A stretch of DNA of 64,000 bases from Amycolatopsis deserti (GCF_014653945.1 NZ_BNAU01000002.1:1235914-1299913), one strand, 5' to 3'. Shown: positions 46,547 through 55,069, counted from the stretch's first letter. Notes: generated by a model not told the origin, from the sequence alone. Numbers and translations are program-made.

Positions 46547-46561
46547 GAAAACCTGGTTTTC
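46547..46561. promoter_or_regulatory. Palindrome in the tig leader
   Basis: GAAAACC-T-GGTTTTC is a perfect 7-bp inverted repeat with a single central base, 20 bases before the tig TTG. It could be an operator, or a leader hairpin. Function unknown. Confidence 0.4.
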
Positions 46562-46746
46562 GGGTGGTAGCCGACAAGCGGGCACGGCGGTGCCCAAAGG
46601 CCGAGTCTAGGCCAGCGACTTGACAGCACCGGCCGGACCCTGCTTCCCCGCCCGCGCGGTCCGGTCGCGGACTCTCCGTTTACATTTCCACACGCTTTGT
46701 CTACCGTCGTGGTCCAGCCGTCCCGCCGTCCCCAGGAGCCCGGTCA

Positions 46747-48294
46747 GTGACAGCCGATGCCCAGGTCCAGGGCGTTCCGCAGGCTCTGGCGGAGTCCCGG
46801 ACGCGCCTGCCGCCGGTGGTGGTGCCGACCGTCGGTCTGCTGGTCGCCGGGCTCGCGTTGTGGGGCTGGGCGACCCTGCTCGCGCTCGTCTGGCACTCAC
46901 CGGCGTGGGTGACCGTCCCGCTGCACACGCTCGCCGTGGTCACCCTCTTCACCGTGCTGCACGAGGCCGCGCACCACGCGGCGGGCAGCCTCACGTCGGT
47001 GAACGAGGTGCTCGGCCGTCTGACGCTGCCGTTCGTGTCGCCGTTCGGCGGCTTCCCCGCGGCCCGGTACGTGCACCTGACCCAGCACCGGTCCGGCTCG
47101 CCGGAACACCTCACGCCGTGGAACACGCGCGGCCCGGCCTGGACGCTGCCGGCGCGCTGGGCGACCGTCGACCTCTGGTACGCGTGGCGCTACCTGTCCA
47201 CGCCGGGGCGGCCGACCGCGGAGAGCGCCGAGATGCTCGGGATGCTCGTGTTCCTGCCGTGCGTGCTGGCCGCGGTGGTGGGCACCGGGCACGGCTGGGA
47301 GCTGGCGGTGGTCTACCTGGTGCCGCAGCGGCTCGCGCTCACGCTCGTCTCGTGGTGCCACGACTGGCGCCCCCGGCGGCGGCCGACCGGCTACCACCAG
47401 ATGCACGCCGAGCGGCCCAGCCAGCCGTTCTACCGCTACGCCGCGATCCCCGCGCCGCGTGCGCCGGAGCCGCCGGCCTCGGCCGCCGAGGCCGCGCCCG
47501 CGGAGTTCCACCCGCTGACCGTCACCGGCGTGCGGTGGCTGACCGGGGAGGCCGTCGCGGTCACCCTCGCGGTGCCGGACGGGCTGCGCGAGGTGTTCCG
47601 GTTCGCGCCGGGACAGCACCTGGTGCTGCGGGCCGAGATCGACGGCGAGCCGGTGGAGCGCAGCTACGCGATCTGCGCGTGCCCGGACGAGCCGGAGCTG
47701 CTGGTGGCGATCAAGCGGGTGCCGGGCGGGCGGTTCTCCGAGTACGCGATGGGGTTGCGGCTCGGCGACCGGGTCCTGGCGCGGCCGCCGTCCGGGACGT
47801 TCGTGCTGCGCTCACAGCCGCGGCACGTGGTGGCCGTGGCGGCGGGTTCCGGGATCGCCCCGGTGCTGCCGGTGGTGGTGCACCTGCTCGAGACCTCGCC
47901 CCGCAGCCGGGTGACGCTGCTGTACGTGAACCGGTCCGGCGACGACACGCTGTTTTCGGCCGAGCTGTCGGAGTACACGCGCCGCTTCGAGGGGCGGCTG
48001 CGGGTGACCCACTACCGGACCGACGAGCGCGACCCGTCGCTGCGGTACTCGCGGGGGTCGCGGCCGTTCGACAGCATCGGGCAGGCGCTGGCGATCTCGT
48101 ACGAGCGGTACGTGCCGGGCGGGCTGGACCCGGGGCGCATCCGGGGGCTGCTGGAGGCGCGCCTGCACCCGGCGAAGGTGGACGAGTGGCTGCTGTGCGC
48201 GCCGTCCGAGGTGGCCGGGCCGGTGCGGGACGCGCTGACCGAGCACGGGGTGCCGGACGACGTCGTGCACGTGGAGCACTTCCACCGGCCCTGA
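46747..48294 (+). CDS. Membrane fatty-acid desaturase/hydroxylase fused to an FAD/NAD reductase
   Basis: Two-domain protein of 515 aa. The N-terminal part (1-232) has helices near 28-50, 52-74 and 165-200 and the di-iron His clusters HEAAHH (72-77), HLTQHR (110-115) and YHQMHAERPSQPFYRY (216-231), the last like carotenoid ketolases and alkyl hydroxylases. After a Pro/Ala linker (233-253), residues 255-515 are a ferredoxin-reductase module: FAD motif ERSYAICACP (304-313), NAD motif AAGSGIAPVLP (365-375) and CAPSEV (484-489). PaaE-type reductases continue into a [2Fe-2S] ferredoxin domain; here the protein stops at HFHRP without it. GTG start with AGGAG. Monocistronic. Confidence 0.85.
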   Translation: MTADAQVQGVPQALAESRTRLPPVVVPTVGLLVAGLALWGWATLLALVWHSPAWVTVPLHTLAVVTLFTVLHEAAHHAAGSLTSVNEVLGRLTLPFVSPFGGFPAARYVHLTQHRSGSPEHLTPWNTRGPAWTLPARWATVDLWYAWRYLSTPGRPTAESAEMLGMLVFLPCVLAAVVGTGHGWELAVVYLVPQRLALTLVSWCHDWRPRRRPTGYHQMHAERPSQPFYRYAAIPAPRAPEPPASAAEAAPAEFHPLTVTGVRWLTGEAVAVTLAVPDGLREVFRFAPGQHLVLRAEIDGEPVERSYAICACPDEPELLVAIKRVPGGRFSEYAMGLRLGDRVLARPPSGTFVLRSQPRHVVAVAAGSGIAPVLPVVVHLLETSPRSRVTLLYVNRSGDDTLFSAELSEYTRRFEGRLRVTHYRTDERDPSLRYSRGSRPFDSIGQALAISYERYVPGGLDPGRIRGLLEARLHPAKVDEWLLCAPSEVAGPVRDALTEHGVPDDVVHVEHFHRP

Positions 48295-48298
48295 GCGG

Positions 48299-48628
48299 TC
48301 ATTCGCAGAGCGCGCGGACGGTCTCCAGCTCACCTCGCACGACCGACGCCTGCTCGGTGATCGCGGTCTCCGGCGTGCCGTCCGGGAAGAACATCGTGAA
48401 CTGGTACTCGGCACCCGTGCCGTTGGGCAGCACGCGGGTGTAGACGCCCAGGCTCGGGTTGTCGGTGGCGAAGAAGTCGACGGTGCCGTGCTCGCGGGAG
48501 GCGCGGACGTCGACGCGCGTGGCGTCCACCCCGGGCGCCCACTTGGGCAGCTGGCCGGGGTCGGACACGAGATCGAAGACGGTGTGCGGCGTGGCGGCGA
48601 TCGAGATGGACTCGGTGATTGTCTGCAT
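48299..48628 (-). CDS. SRPBCC (START/Bet v 1-like) family protein
   Basis: Small ligand-binding-fold protein of 109 aa with the usual start ITESISIAATPHTVFDLVSD and W/P motif QLPKWAPGVDAT. Shorter than typical (about 140), but the terminal helix (VVRGELETVRALCE) is present. Divergent from a MarR gene with two inverted repeats between them; it also lies four bases from the end of the convergent fusion gene. Ligand unknown. Confidence 0.8.
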   Translation of the reverse strand: MQTITESISIAATPHTVFDLVSDPGQLPKWAPGVDATRVDVRASREHGTVDFFATDNPSLGVYTRVLPNGTGAEYQFTMFFPDGTPETAITEQASVVRGELETVRALCE

Positions 48629-48652
48629 TAGCAGATCGTACGCTCTTGCGTA
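48622..48652. promoter_or_regulatory. Two inverted repeats between SRPBCC and marR genes
   Basis: TCTGC-ATTA-GCAGA (48622-48635) covers the start of the SRPBCC gene and TACGC-TCTT-GCGTA (48639-48652) follows. Both are perfect 5-bp repeats with 4-base spacers and centres 17 bases apart. Candidate sites for the divergent MarR. Confidence 0.5.
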
Positions 48653-48679
48653 TTGTTTTGTCACTCTACGATTCTGGGC

Positions 48680-49087
48680 GTGACGGATCTCGGCGCTTCG
48701 CTGGCGCGCATCGTGCGGCGGTTGATGAAGGCGGAAGAGCCGGTGCTGCGTGCGCACGGGCTCTCGATGTGGGCCTACGCGGCGCTGTCGAGCCTGGCCG
48801 AACGCCCGGCGACGTCGCAGCTCGCGCTGGCGAAGGCGATCGGCTACGACAAGACCCGCCTGATCGGCCTGCTGGACGAGCTCGCCGAGGCGGGACTGGT
48901 CGTCCGCGAACGGGACCCGGCCGACCGGCGCTCGCACATCGTGCGGCTGACACCGGCCGGCGAGTCCCGGCACGCCGCCGCGCGGGCCGACATCCGCGCT
49001 CTGGAGGACGACCTGCTCGGCGCGCTCAGCCCCACGGAGCAGCGTCAGTTCCGCGCGATGCTGGCCCGGCTCGCGGACGAGTCCTGA
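48680..49087 (+). CDS. MarR family regulator (divergent from SRPBCC)
   Basis: Winged-helix regulator of 135 aa. DNA-binding part SQLALAKAIGYDKTRLIGLL, wing RERDPADRRSHIVRLTPAGE. I start at the GTG at 48680 (MTDLGASLARIVRRLMKAEE); the upstream frame to 48653 is not protein-like. The last 43 bases overlap the convergent MFS gene. The SRPBCC gene is the likely target. Confidence 0.88.
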   Translation: MTDLGASLARIVRRLMKAEEPVLRAHGLSMWAYAALSSLAERPATSQLALAKAIGYDKTRLIGLLDELAEAGLVVRERDPADRRSHIVRLTPAGESRHAAARADIRALEDDLLGALSPTEQRQFRAMLARLADES

Positions 49088-50238
49088 CGCCGGTCGAGCA
49101 GGATCAGCGGCACCGCGGCCGCCGCGAGCGCGGCACCGATCAAGCACACCGCGGTGAGCGGGGCGCCGCGGGTGAGTGCCGCGGCCGCCAGGACCGGGGT
49201 GATGCTGATGCCCAGCTGGAACGCCGACACGGTGGTCGCGCCGGCGAGGGTCGGCGCGTCCGCCGCCACCGCGAAGACGCGCCCGTAGACGGCCGGGTTC
49301 AGCACGAACGCCGCCACGCCCAGCAGGAAGACCACCGGCACCACCAGCCATCCGTGCCCGACCACGGCGGCCATCACGACCGACAGGACCACGATCGCGG
49401 CGGCCCCGGTCAGCAGCGCGAGGTGCGGACGCCGGTCTGACACCCGGCCGCCGATCGACAGCCCGGCGAACGCCCCGGCCCCGAAGAGCGCGAGGATCGC
49501 CGGGATCCACACCTCGGGCACGGTGAGCATGGCCGCCAGGTAGTTGAACGTGATCATGTAGGCGGCCGTGGTCAGGATCGTGATCGCGAACAGGCCCCAC
49601 AGCGCCGGTTTCCGCATGGTCGCCAGTTCCCGCGAGACGCTCGGCCGGGTGACCCGGTTCGGCGCCGCGGGGATGCCGAGCAGGCACCCGCCGATCCCGG
49701 CGACGGTCAGCGCCACCACCGCCCAGAAGCCGCCGCGCCAGTCGGTGAAGTGGCTCAGCAGCGTGCCCGCGGGCCCGCCGGCGACCATCGCGACGCTGAG
49801 CCCGCTCACCACGACGCCGGAGGCGCGGGCGGTCCGGTCCGGTGTCACCAGGCTGATCGCGGTCACCGAGGCCACCGCGAAGAAGCCGGCGTAGGCGACG
49901 CCGGCGATCGCCCGGCTGACCAGCAGCACGGGGTAGCCGCCGAGCAGCCCGGCGGCGACGCTGCCGGCGAAGACGGCCTGGGTCAGCACCAGCGTGGTGC
50001 GGCGGGGCCAGCGCAGGCTGAGCACGGCGAACGGCGGCCCGCCGAGCACCACCCCGAGCGCGAACGCGGTGATCAGGAACCCGGCAGCCGACAGCGGGAC
50101 GTCCAGGTCGGCGGCCACCGCGGGCAGCACCCCGGCCAGCAGGAACTCCGCGGTGCCCATCGCGAAGAGGCTGAACCCCAGCAGGTGGACCCCGGCGGGC
50201 AGGCGGTTCCGGGTGCGTGTGGCAAGCATCGTCTCCAT
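49045..50238 (-). CDS. MFS efflux transporter (AraJ/CmlR-like, DHA1)
   Basis: Twelve-helix exporter of 397 aa from METMLATRTRN (50238); an ATG at 50229 is three codons in. The family start FSLFAMGTAEFLLAGVLPAV and motif VLGGPPFAVLSLRWPRR, plus GGPAGTLLSHFTDWRGGFWA, place it near chloramphenicol and arabinose-type exporters. Divergent from an XRE-cupin regulator with a 32-base palindrome in between, so expression is probably controlled by it. Substrate unknown. Confidence 0.88.
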   Translation of the reverse strand: METMLATRTRNRLPAGVHLLGFSLFAMGTAEFLLAGVLPAVAADLDVPLSAAGFLITAFALGVVLGGPPFAVLSLRWPRRTTLVLTQAVFAGSVAAGLLGGYPVLLVSRAIAGVAYAGFFAVASVTAISLVTPDRTARASGVVVSGLSVAMVAGGPAGTLLSHFTDWRGGFWAVVALTVAGIGGCLLGIPAAPNRVTRPSVSRELATMRKPALWGLFAITILTTAAYMITFNYLAAMLTVPEVWIPAILALFGAGAFAGLSIGGRVSDRRPHLALLTGAAAIVVLSVVMAAVVGHGWLVVPVVFLLGVAAFVLNPAVYGRVFAVAADAPTLAGATTVSAFQLGISITPVLAAAALTRGAPLTAVCLIGAALAAAAVPLILLDRRQDSSASRASIARN

Positions 50239-50261
50239 GTCGCGAGCATCCGGAGATCCGG

Positions 50262-50293
50262 CCGGTTTCGACAACCGGCGTTGCCGAAACCGG
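50262..50293. promoter_or_regulatory. 32-base near-perfect palindrome between MFS and XRE genes
   Basis: CCGGTTTCG (50262-50270) and CGAAACCGG (50285-50293) are the ends, with CAAC and GTTG repeated symmetrically inside; 26 of 32 positions are symmetric. It lies 24 bases from each start codon region, so it can act on both promoters. Confidence 0.65.
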
Positions 50294-50316
50294 GAAGCCT
50301 TGGTTCACTGCGTGCC

Positions 50317-50895
50317 GTGGACTCACAACCGGCCGTCGGCGCCGTCATCGAGCAGATCGCTCCGCGGTTGCGGCGCGCCCGCGAACGGAAGGGCGTCAGC
50401 CTGACCGATCTCGCGCGGACCACCGGGATCTCCACGAGCACCCTGTCCCGGCTGGAATCGGGGCAGCGCAAGCCGAGCCTCGAACTGCTGCTGCCGGTCA
50501 CCGCCGCACTGGGCATCCCGCTCGACGAGATCGTCGCCGCGCCCCGGATCGTCGATCCGCGCGTGCCGCAGGAACCGACGCGGAAGGACGGCCGGGTGCT
50601 GATCCCGTTGTCGCGGCACCAGGGTGAGCCGCGGGCGTACAAGATGATCATCCCCGCGCACGACGAGGAGCCGCACCTGCGCACGCACGCGGGCTACGAG
50701 TGGCTCTACGTCCTGCGCGGGCGGCTGCGCGTCCGGCTGGGCGAGCACGACTTCGTGATGGGCGCCGGCGAGGCGGCCGAGTTCGACTGCCAGATCCCGC
50801 ACTGGTTCGGCGCGGCCGGCCGGGGCGGCGTCGAGGTGCTCAGCCTGTTCGGCCGCCAGGGCGAACGCATCCACCTGCGCACACGGGCGCGTTAG
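50317..50895 (+). CDS. XRE-cupin transcriptional regulator
   Basis: Regulator of 192 aa with an N-terminal HTH_3 domain (about 15-70; VSLTDLARTTGISTSTLSRL) and a C-terminal cupin-2 barrel (about 105-180; HAGYEWLYVLRGRLRVRLGE and FDCQIPHWFGAA). The start is GTG at 50317 (MDSQPAVGAVIEQIAPRL). Divergent from the MFS exporter gene; the 32-base palindrome between them is the probable operator. Cupin regulators of this kind sense small ligands. Confidence 0.9.
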   Translation: MDSQPAVGAVIEQIAPRLRRARERKGVSLTDLARTTGISTSTLSRLESGQRKPSLELLLPVTAALGIPLDEIVAAPRIVDPRVPQEPTRKDGRVLIPLSRHQGEPRAYKMIIPAHDEEPHLRTHAGYEWLYVLRGRLRVRLGEHDFVMGAGEAAEFDCQIPHWFGAAGRGGVEVLSLFGRQGERIHLRTRAR

Positions 50896-51026
50896 CGGCG
50901 CAACCGCAAGGCCGATGTCGGGCAGAGGCGGGCCGCTCGTTCGCGTGGGTGACCGATCCGGGCGGCCACGGCCATCACGCTGCGCGGTGCGACGTAACAG
51001 CACACCTGCCGCGCCGCACGCCCCGG

Positions 51027-51605
51027 TCAGTTCGAACCTGACTCCGTGCTGTCGTCGCGGCGTGGGAGGACGCCCTGCTGGGCGCCGGGGCCGCCCGTGC
51101 CGGCCTGGTCGCCCTCGGTCAGCGTGTCCGCGGTGGCCGTGTCACCGGAGAGCGACGCGACGACGGTGACCGTGTCGCCGCTGGCGATGCTGCTGAGATC
51201 GGCGTTGCCGCCGACGGCGGTGCCGCTGTCGATGCTGTAGGTCTTGGTGTAGCCGTCGTCGCTCTTGGCGGTCAGTGAGGTCGCGCTGATCTCGGTGACG
51301 GTGCCGGTCTGCATCAGCTCGGTGGTGTAGCCGCCGTTGCCGTCGGAGACGACGTACTCGCCGTGCAGCGCGTTCCCCAACCCGCCCGGCGAGCCGCCGG
51401 GCATCCCCATGCCGCCGGGCCCGCCCTGGCCGGTGGTCGAGGAGCCGGAAGACCCGCTCGCCGCGTAGATCGCCACGCCGCCCGCGCTCGCGACGCCGAC
51501 CGCGATGGCGGCCGCGGCGACGGTCCGGCGCGCCGACCACTTCCGCGGCGGCTGCTGGGCGCCCCATTCCCGGGACTGCGGGGCGGTCTGCTGTTCGGTG
51601 GTCAT
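51027..51605 (-). CDS. DUF5666-like exported/membrane-anchored protein
   Basis: Protein of 192 aa with a basic cytoplasmic start, one helix (about 29-49, VAAAAIAVGVASAGGVAIYA), a Gly/Ser/Met-rich linker (about 50-80) and a beta-rich domain (about 95-165; TGTVTEISATSLTAKSDDGY) that fits DUF5666. Function unknown. Divergent from the histidine kinase gene; such pairs are common in this group (recollection), so it may be a target or sensor partner of the kinase. Confidence 0.75.
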   Translation of the reverse strand: MTTEQQTAPQSREWGAQQPPRKWSARRTVAAAAIAVGVASAGGVAIYAASGSSGSSTTGQGGPGGMGMPGGSPGGLGNALHGEYVVSDGNGGYTTELMQTGTVTEISATSLTAKSDDGYTKTYSIDSGTAVGGNADLSSIASGDTVTVVASLSGDTATADTLTEGDQAGTGGPGAQQGVLPRRDDSTESGSN

Positions 51606-51712
51606 CGTGGGTTCCTTCCGCTGGTGGGTCGATGACCAGCTTCAGCGGCTCCGCTGTGCGCGGACTGTGTGAGCGCCCAAGGATTTCTGTGCCCGGCCGG
51701 ATACAGCCGCCG

Positions 51713-51745
51713 CACAGGAACCCCACAAGGACTCCACACGATCCG
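51713..51745 (+). promoter_or_regulatory. Three 11-base CACA-N7 repeats before the kinase gene
   Basis: CACAGGAACCC, CACAAGGACTC and CACACGATCCG follow one another without gaps. Direct repeats at 11-base spacing are the usual binding form of OmpR/PhoB-type response regulators. The central repeat block matches the one before the glycosyltransferase gene, at the same distance from the start codon. Confidence 0.6.
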
Positions 51746-51761
51746 GACGGATCGTCGTGGG

Positions 51762-53255
51762 ATGAACACGCGACCGCGGCGCGTCCGCCCGCTGCGGACC
51801 AAGCTGATCGCGGCGCTCGTCGCGCTGCTCGCCGTGGTGTGCCTGGTGGTCGGCGTGATCAGCGAGTTCGCGCTGAGCCGGTTCCTCACCCAGCAGGTCG
51901 ACGCTCAGGTGCGTGAGGCGGTCGAGCGGACCCGGCACTTCGACGGGCCGGCCGGTGACGATCCGCTGCACATCCCGGGCACGGCGGAGGGCACGCTGTA
52001 CGCGCAGGTCGCCGGTGGTCAGGTCCGGGTGGCGGCCACCCTCGCCCAGATCCCGGGTTCGCCGGAGAACGAAGCCCAGGCTCTGCCGGCCGCCGACGCC
52101 GCGGCCCTGCTGGCGATTCCGGTCGACGGTCACGCGCACACGATCTCGCTGTCCGGCGGCGACTACCGGGTGATCGCGACGATCGACGACGGCGTCGTGC
52201 TGATCCTCGGCCTGCCGATGGACCAGGCCGAGGACACGCTGCTGACCGTCGGGATCATCCTCGCCGCGGTCGCCGCGATCGCCGTCGTGGGCGCGGGGTT
52301 CGTGGGCGCGTTCGTCGTACGCCGGACCCTGCGCCCGCTGGACCGCGTGGCCGCGGCGGCGTCGCAGGTGACCGAGCTGCCGCTGGACCGCCGAGACGTC
52401 GCGTTGTCGGTGCGCGTCCCGGTGACCGACACCGATCCGTCGACCGAGGTCGGGCAGGTCGGCTACGCGCTGAACCGGATGCTCGTGCACATCGACAACG
52501 CGCTCGACGCCCGCGCGAACAGCGAAATGCGGGTGCGCCAGTTCGTCGCCGACGCCAGCCACGAGCTGCGCACGCCGCTGGCCGCGATCCGCGGGTACGC
52601 CGAGCTGACCCGGCGCGGCGGCGGGCGCGTGCCGCCGGAGATCGCGCACGCGATGAGCCGGGTCGAGTCCGAGGCCGACCGCATGACGACGCTGGTCGAC
52701 GACCTGCTGCTGCTCGCCCGCCTGGACGCGGGCCGCCCGCTCGACGTGGCCGAGGTCGACCTGACCCGCCTGGTGGCCGACGCGGTCGGCGACGCGCACA
52801 TCACCGGACCGCGGCACCGGTGGCGGCTCGAACTGCCGCCGGACCCGGTCGTGGTGACCGGCGACGCCCAGCGCCTGCACCAGGTGCTCGGCAACCTGCT
52901 CGCAAACGGCCGCACCCACACCCCGCCCGGCACGACCGTGACCACGCGGCTGGCCGTGTCCGCGGACGGCGGCGCGGTCCTGACCGTCACCGACGACGGC
53001 CCGGGCATCGCACCCGGCCTGTTGCCGCACGTCTTCGAACGCTTCGCACGCGGCGACTCGTCGCGTTCCCGCGCGGCCGGCAGCACCGGTCTCGGCATGG
53101 CGATCGTCGCCGCGGTGGTGCACGCGCACCACGGCACGGTCGGCGTCCAGAGCAGACCCGGTCGCACCGAGTTCGAGGTGCGGCTGCCGCGCACAGGTTT
53201 CCCACAGGAACGCCACAACGACCGCCCAGCTCGGCCGGTGAAGGTGAACTCATGA
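51762..53255 (+). CDS. Sensor histidine kinase, no adjacent response regulator
   Basis: Membrane kinase of 497 aa. TM1 is about 14-36, an extracytoplasmic sensor about 37-160, TM2 about 162-186 and HAMP about 187-240. The H box is FVADASHELRTPLAAIRGYA with His267, N box LHQVLGNLLANGRTHTPPGT, G1 DDGPGI and G2 GSTGLGMAIV. Normally a regulator gene precedes such kinases; here the upstream neighbour is a divergent DUF5666-like gene. The stop overlaps the glycosyltransferase start by four bases. An OmpR-type regulator elsewhere is likely. Confidence 0.92.
   Translation: MNTRPRRVRPLRTKLIAALVALLAVVCLVVGVISEFALSRFLTQQVDAQVREAVERTRHFDGPAGDDPLHIPGTAEGTLYAQVAGGQVRVAATLAQIPGSPENEAQALPAADAAALLAIPVDGHAHTISLSGGDYRVIATIDDGVVLILGLPMDQAEDTLLTVGIILAAVAAIAVVGAGFVGAFVVRRTLRPLDRVAAAASQVTELPLDRRDVALSVRVPVTDTDPSTEVGQVGYALNRMLVHIDNALDARANSEMRVRQFVADASHELRTPLAAIRGYAELTRRGGGRVPPEIAHAMSRVESEADRMTTLVDDLLLLARLDAGRPLDVAEVDLTRLVADAVGDAHITGPRHRWRLELPPDPVVVTGDAQRLHQVLGNLLANGRTHTPPGTTVTTRLAVSADGGAVLTVTDDGPGIAPGLLPHVFERFARGDSSRSRAAGSTGLGMAIVAAVVHAHHGTVGVQSRPGRTEFEVRLPRTGFPQERHNDRPARPVKVNS
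53192..53224 (+). promoter_or_regulatory. Three 11-base CACA-N7 repeats before the glycosyltransferase gene
   Basis: CACAGGTTTCC, CACAGGAACGC and CACAACGACCG, head to tail, inside the 3' end of the kinase gene. The 16-base core CACAGGAACGCCACAA (53203-53218) differs at one base from that before the kinase, and both cores end 33 bases before an ATG. Confidence 0.6.
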
Positions 53256-55069
53256 CGGCCCTCGCCGAGCGTGACTCCGCGCCCCCGACCCCCGCCAGTC
53301 CGCGCCCGCCCCTGCCGGTCTGGGTGCGTCCGGCGCTGGCCGGGCTGCTGCTGGGCACCGCCGTGCTCTACCTGTGGGGACTGAGCGCGTCCGGCTGGGC
53401 CAACGCGTTCTACTCGGCCGCCGCGCAGGCCGGTGGGCAGAGCTGGCAGGCCTGGTTCTTCGGCTCCAGCGACGCGGCCAACGCCATCACCGTCGACAAG
53501 ACGCCCGCCGCCCTGTGGGTGATGGGCCTGTCGGTGCGGCTGTTCGGGCTCAGCTCGTGGAGCGTGCTGGTGCCGCAGGCGCTGATGGGGGTCGGCTCGG
53601 TGTGGGCGCTGTTCGCGGCCGTGCGGCGGGTGTCCGGGCCGGCCGCGGGTCTGCTGGCCGGTGCAGTGCTCGCGCTGACCCCGGTGGCTGCGCTGATGTT
53701 CCGGTTCAACAACCCGGACGCGCTGCTGGTGCTGCTGCTCGTGCTCGGCGCGTACTGCGTGGTGCGGGCGCTGGAGAAGGCGAGCCCGAAGTGGCTCGCG
53801 CTGGCCGGGGTCGCGGTCGGGTTCGGGTTCCTGGCGAAGATGTTGCAGGCGTTCCTGGTGCTGCCCGCGTTCGGCATCGCCTACCTGCTCGCGGCGCCCA
53901 CGTCGATGGGCAGGCGGCTGCTGCACCTGCTCGGCGCGCTGGGCGCGCTGGTGGTTTCGGCCGGCTGGTACCTCGCGGTCGTCGAGCTGTGGCCGGCGTC
54001 GGCGCGGCCCTACATCGGCGGTTCGCAGACCAACAGCATCCTCGAACTGACCCTGGGCTACAACGGCGTCGGCCGGATCACCGGGAACGAGGTCGGCAGT
54101 CTCGGTGGCGCGCAGAGCAGCGGCAGCTGGGCGCGGCTGCTGGGCAGCGAGATGGCCGGCGGGATCGCCTGGCTGCTCCCCGCGGCCGCGATCGCCACCG
54201 GCGCGCTGGTCTGGCTGACCTGGCGCGCGCCACGCACGGACCGCACGCGCGCCGCGACGATCCTGTGGGGCGGATGGCTGGCCGTCACCGGCGGCGTGTT
54301 CAGCTTCATGAACGGGATCATCCACCCGTACTACACGGTCGCGCTGGCCCCGGCGGTCGCCGCGCTCGTCGGCACCGGCGGCGTGCGGTTGTGGCGGGCG
54401 CGGGCGCATCCGATCGCGTCCGGGTTGTTGTCCAGCGGTGTGGTCCTCACGGCACTGACCGCGTATCTGTTGCTGAGCTCGGAATCCACGTGGCTGCGGT
54501 ACGTGGTGCTGGTGCTCGGGCTGACGGACGCGGTACTGATCCTGGTGTCCGACCGGCTGTCGCGCGCCGGTGCGCGCGGGGTCGCGGTGCTGGCGCTGAT
54601 CGCTTCACTGCTCGGGTCCGGCGCGTACACCGTCGCGACCGCGGCCACGCCGCACTCCGGGGCGATCCCCTCAGCCGGCCCGGGCAGCGGCAGGTTCGGC
54701 GGTCCGCGCGGCGGCAGCCTGCTCACCACGACGACACCGGGAGCGGAGATCACCGCACTGCTGCAGGCCGACGCGGAGAACTACACGTGGGTGGCGGCCA
54801 CGGTGGGCTCCAACCCCGCGGCGAGCTACCAGCTGGCGTCCGGCTTCCCGGTGATGGCGCTGGGCGGGTTCAACGGCACCGACCCGTCGCCCACCCTGGA
54901 GCAGTTCCAGCGGTACGTCGCGAGCGGACGGATCCACTACTTCCTCGGCGAACCCCGGGAAATCAACAGCACCGGCGGTAGCGACGAGGCCGAGAAGATC
55001 GCCGAGTGGGTGGCGACCAACTATGCGGCGACCACTGTGGACGGGGTGACCGTGTACGTGCTGAGCTGA
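53252..55069 (+). CDS. GT39-like membrane glycosyltransferase (PMT/ArnT fold)
   Basis: Polytopic membrane enzyme of 605 aa, about 12 helices, similar to polyprenyl-phosphate-sugar transferases (PF13231 group). The first loop is GWANAFYSAAAQAGGQSWQ with ITVDKTPAALWVMGLSVRLF, typical of the actinobacterial subgroup. The soluble C-terminal part (about 480-605) carries the TWVAATVGSNPAASYQLASG domain found in this subgroup. It is coupled to the kinase gene by a 4-base overlap. Probably modifies an exported protein or envelope polymer; the sugar is unknown. Confidence 0.88.
   Translation: MTALAERDSAPPTPASPRPPLPVWVRPALAGLLLGTAVLYLWGLSASGWANAFYSAAAQAGGQSWQAWFFGSSDAANAITVDKTPAALWVMGLSVRLFGLSSWSVLVPQALMGVGSVWALFAAVRRVSGPAAGLLAGAVLALTPVAALMFRFNNPDALLVLLLVLGAYCVVRALEKASPKWLALAGVAVGFGFLAKMLQAFLVLPAFGIAYLLAAPTSMGRRLLHLLGALGALVVSAGWYLAVVELWPASARPYIGGSQTNSILELTLGYNGVGRITGNEVGSLGGAQSSGSWARLLGSEMAGGIAWLLPAAAIATGALVWLTWRAPRTDRTRAATILWGGWLAVTGGVFSFMNGIIHPYYTVALAPAVAALVGTGGVRLWRARAHPIASGLLSSGVVLTALTAYLLLSSESTWLRYVVLVLGLTDAVLILVSDRLSRAGARGVAVLALIASLLGSGAYTVATAATPHSGAIPSAGPGSGRFGGPRGGSLLTTTTPGAEITALLQADAENYTWVAATVGSNPAASYQLASGFPVMALGGFNGTDPSPTLEQFQRYVASGRIHYFLGEPREINSTGGSDEAEKIAEWVATNYAATTVDGVTVYVLS

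Noticed and set aside
49045-50238. Specific chloramphenicol exporter call
   Set aside because: The N-terminal motif resembles CmlR/Cmx proteins, but the same motif occurs in sugar and other drug exporters, so only the family is assigned.
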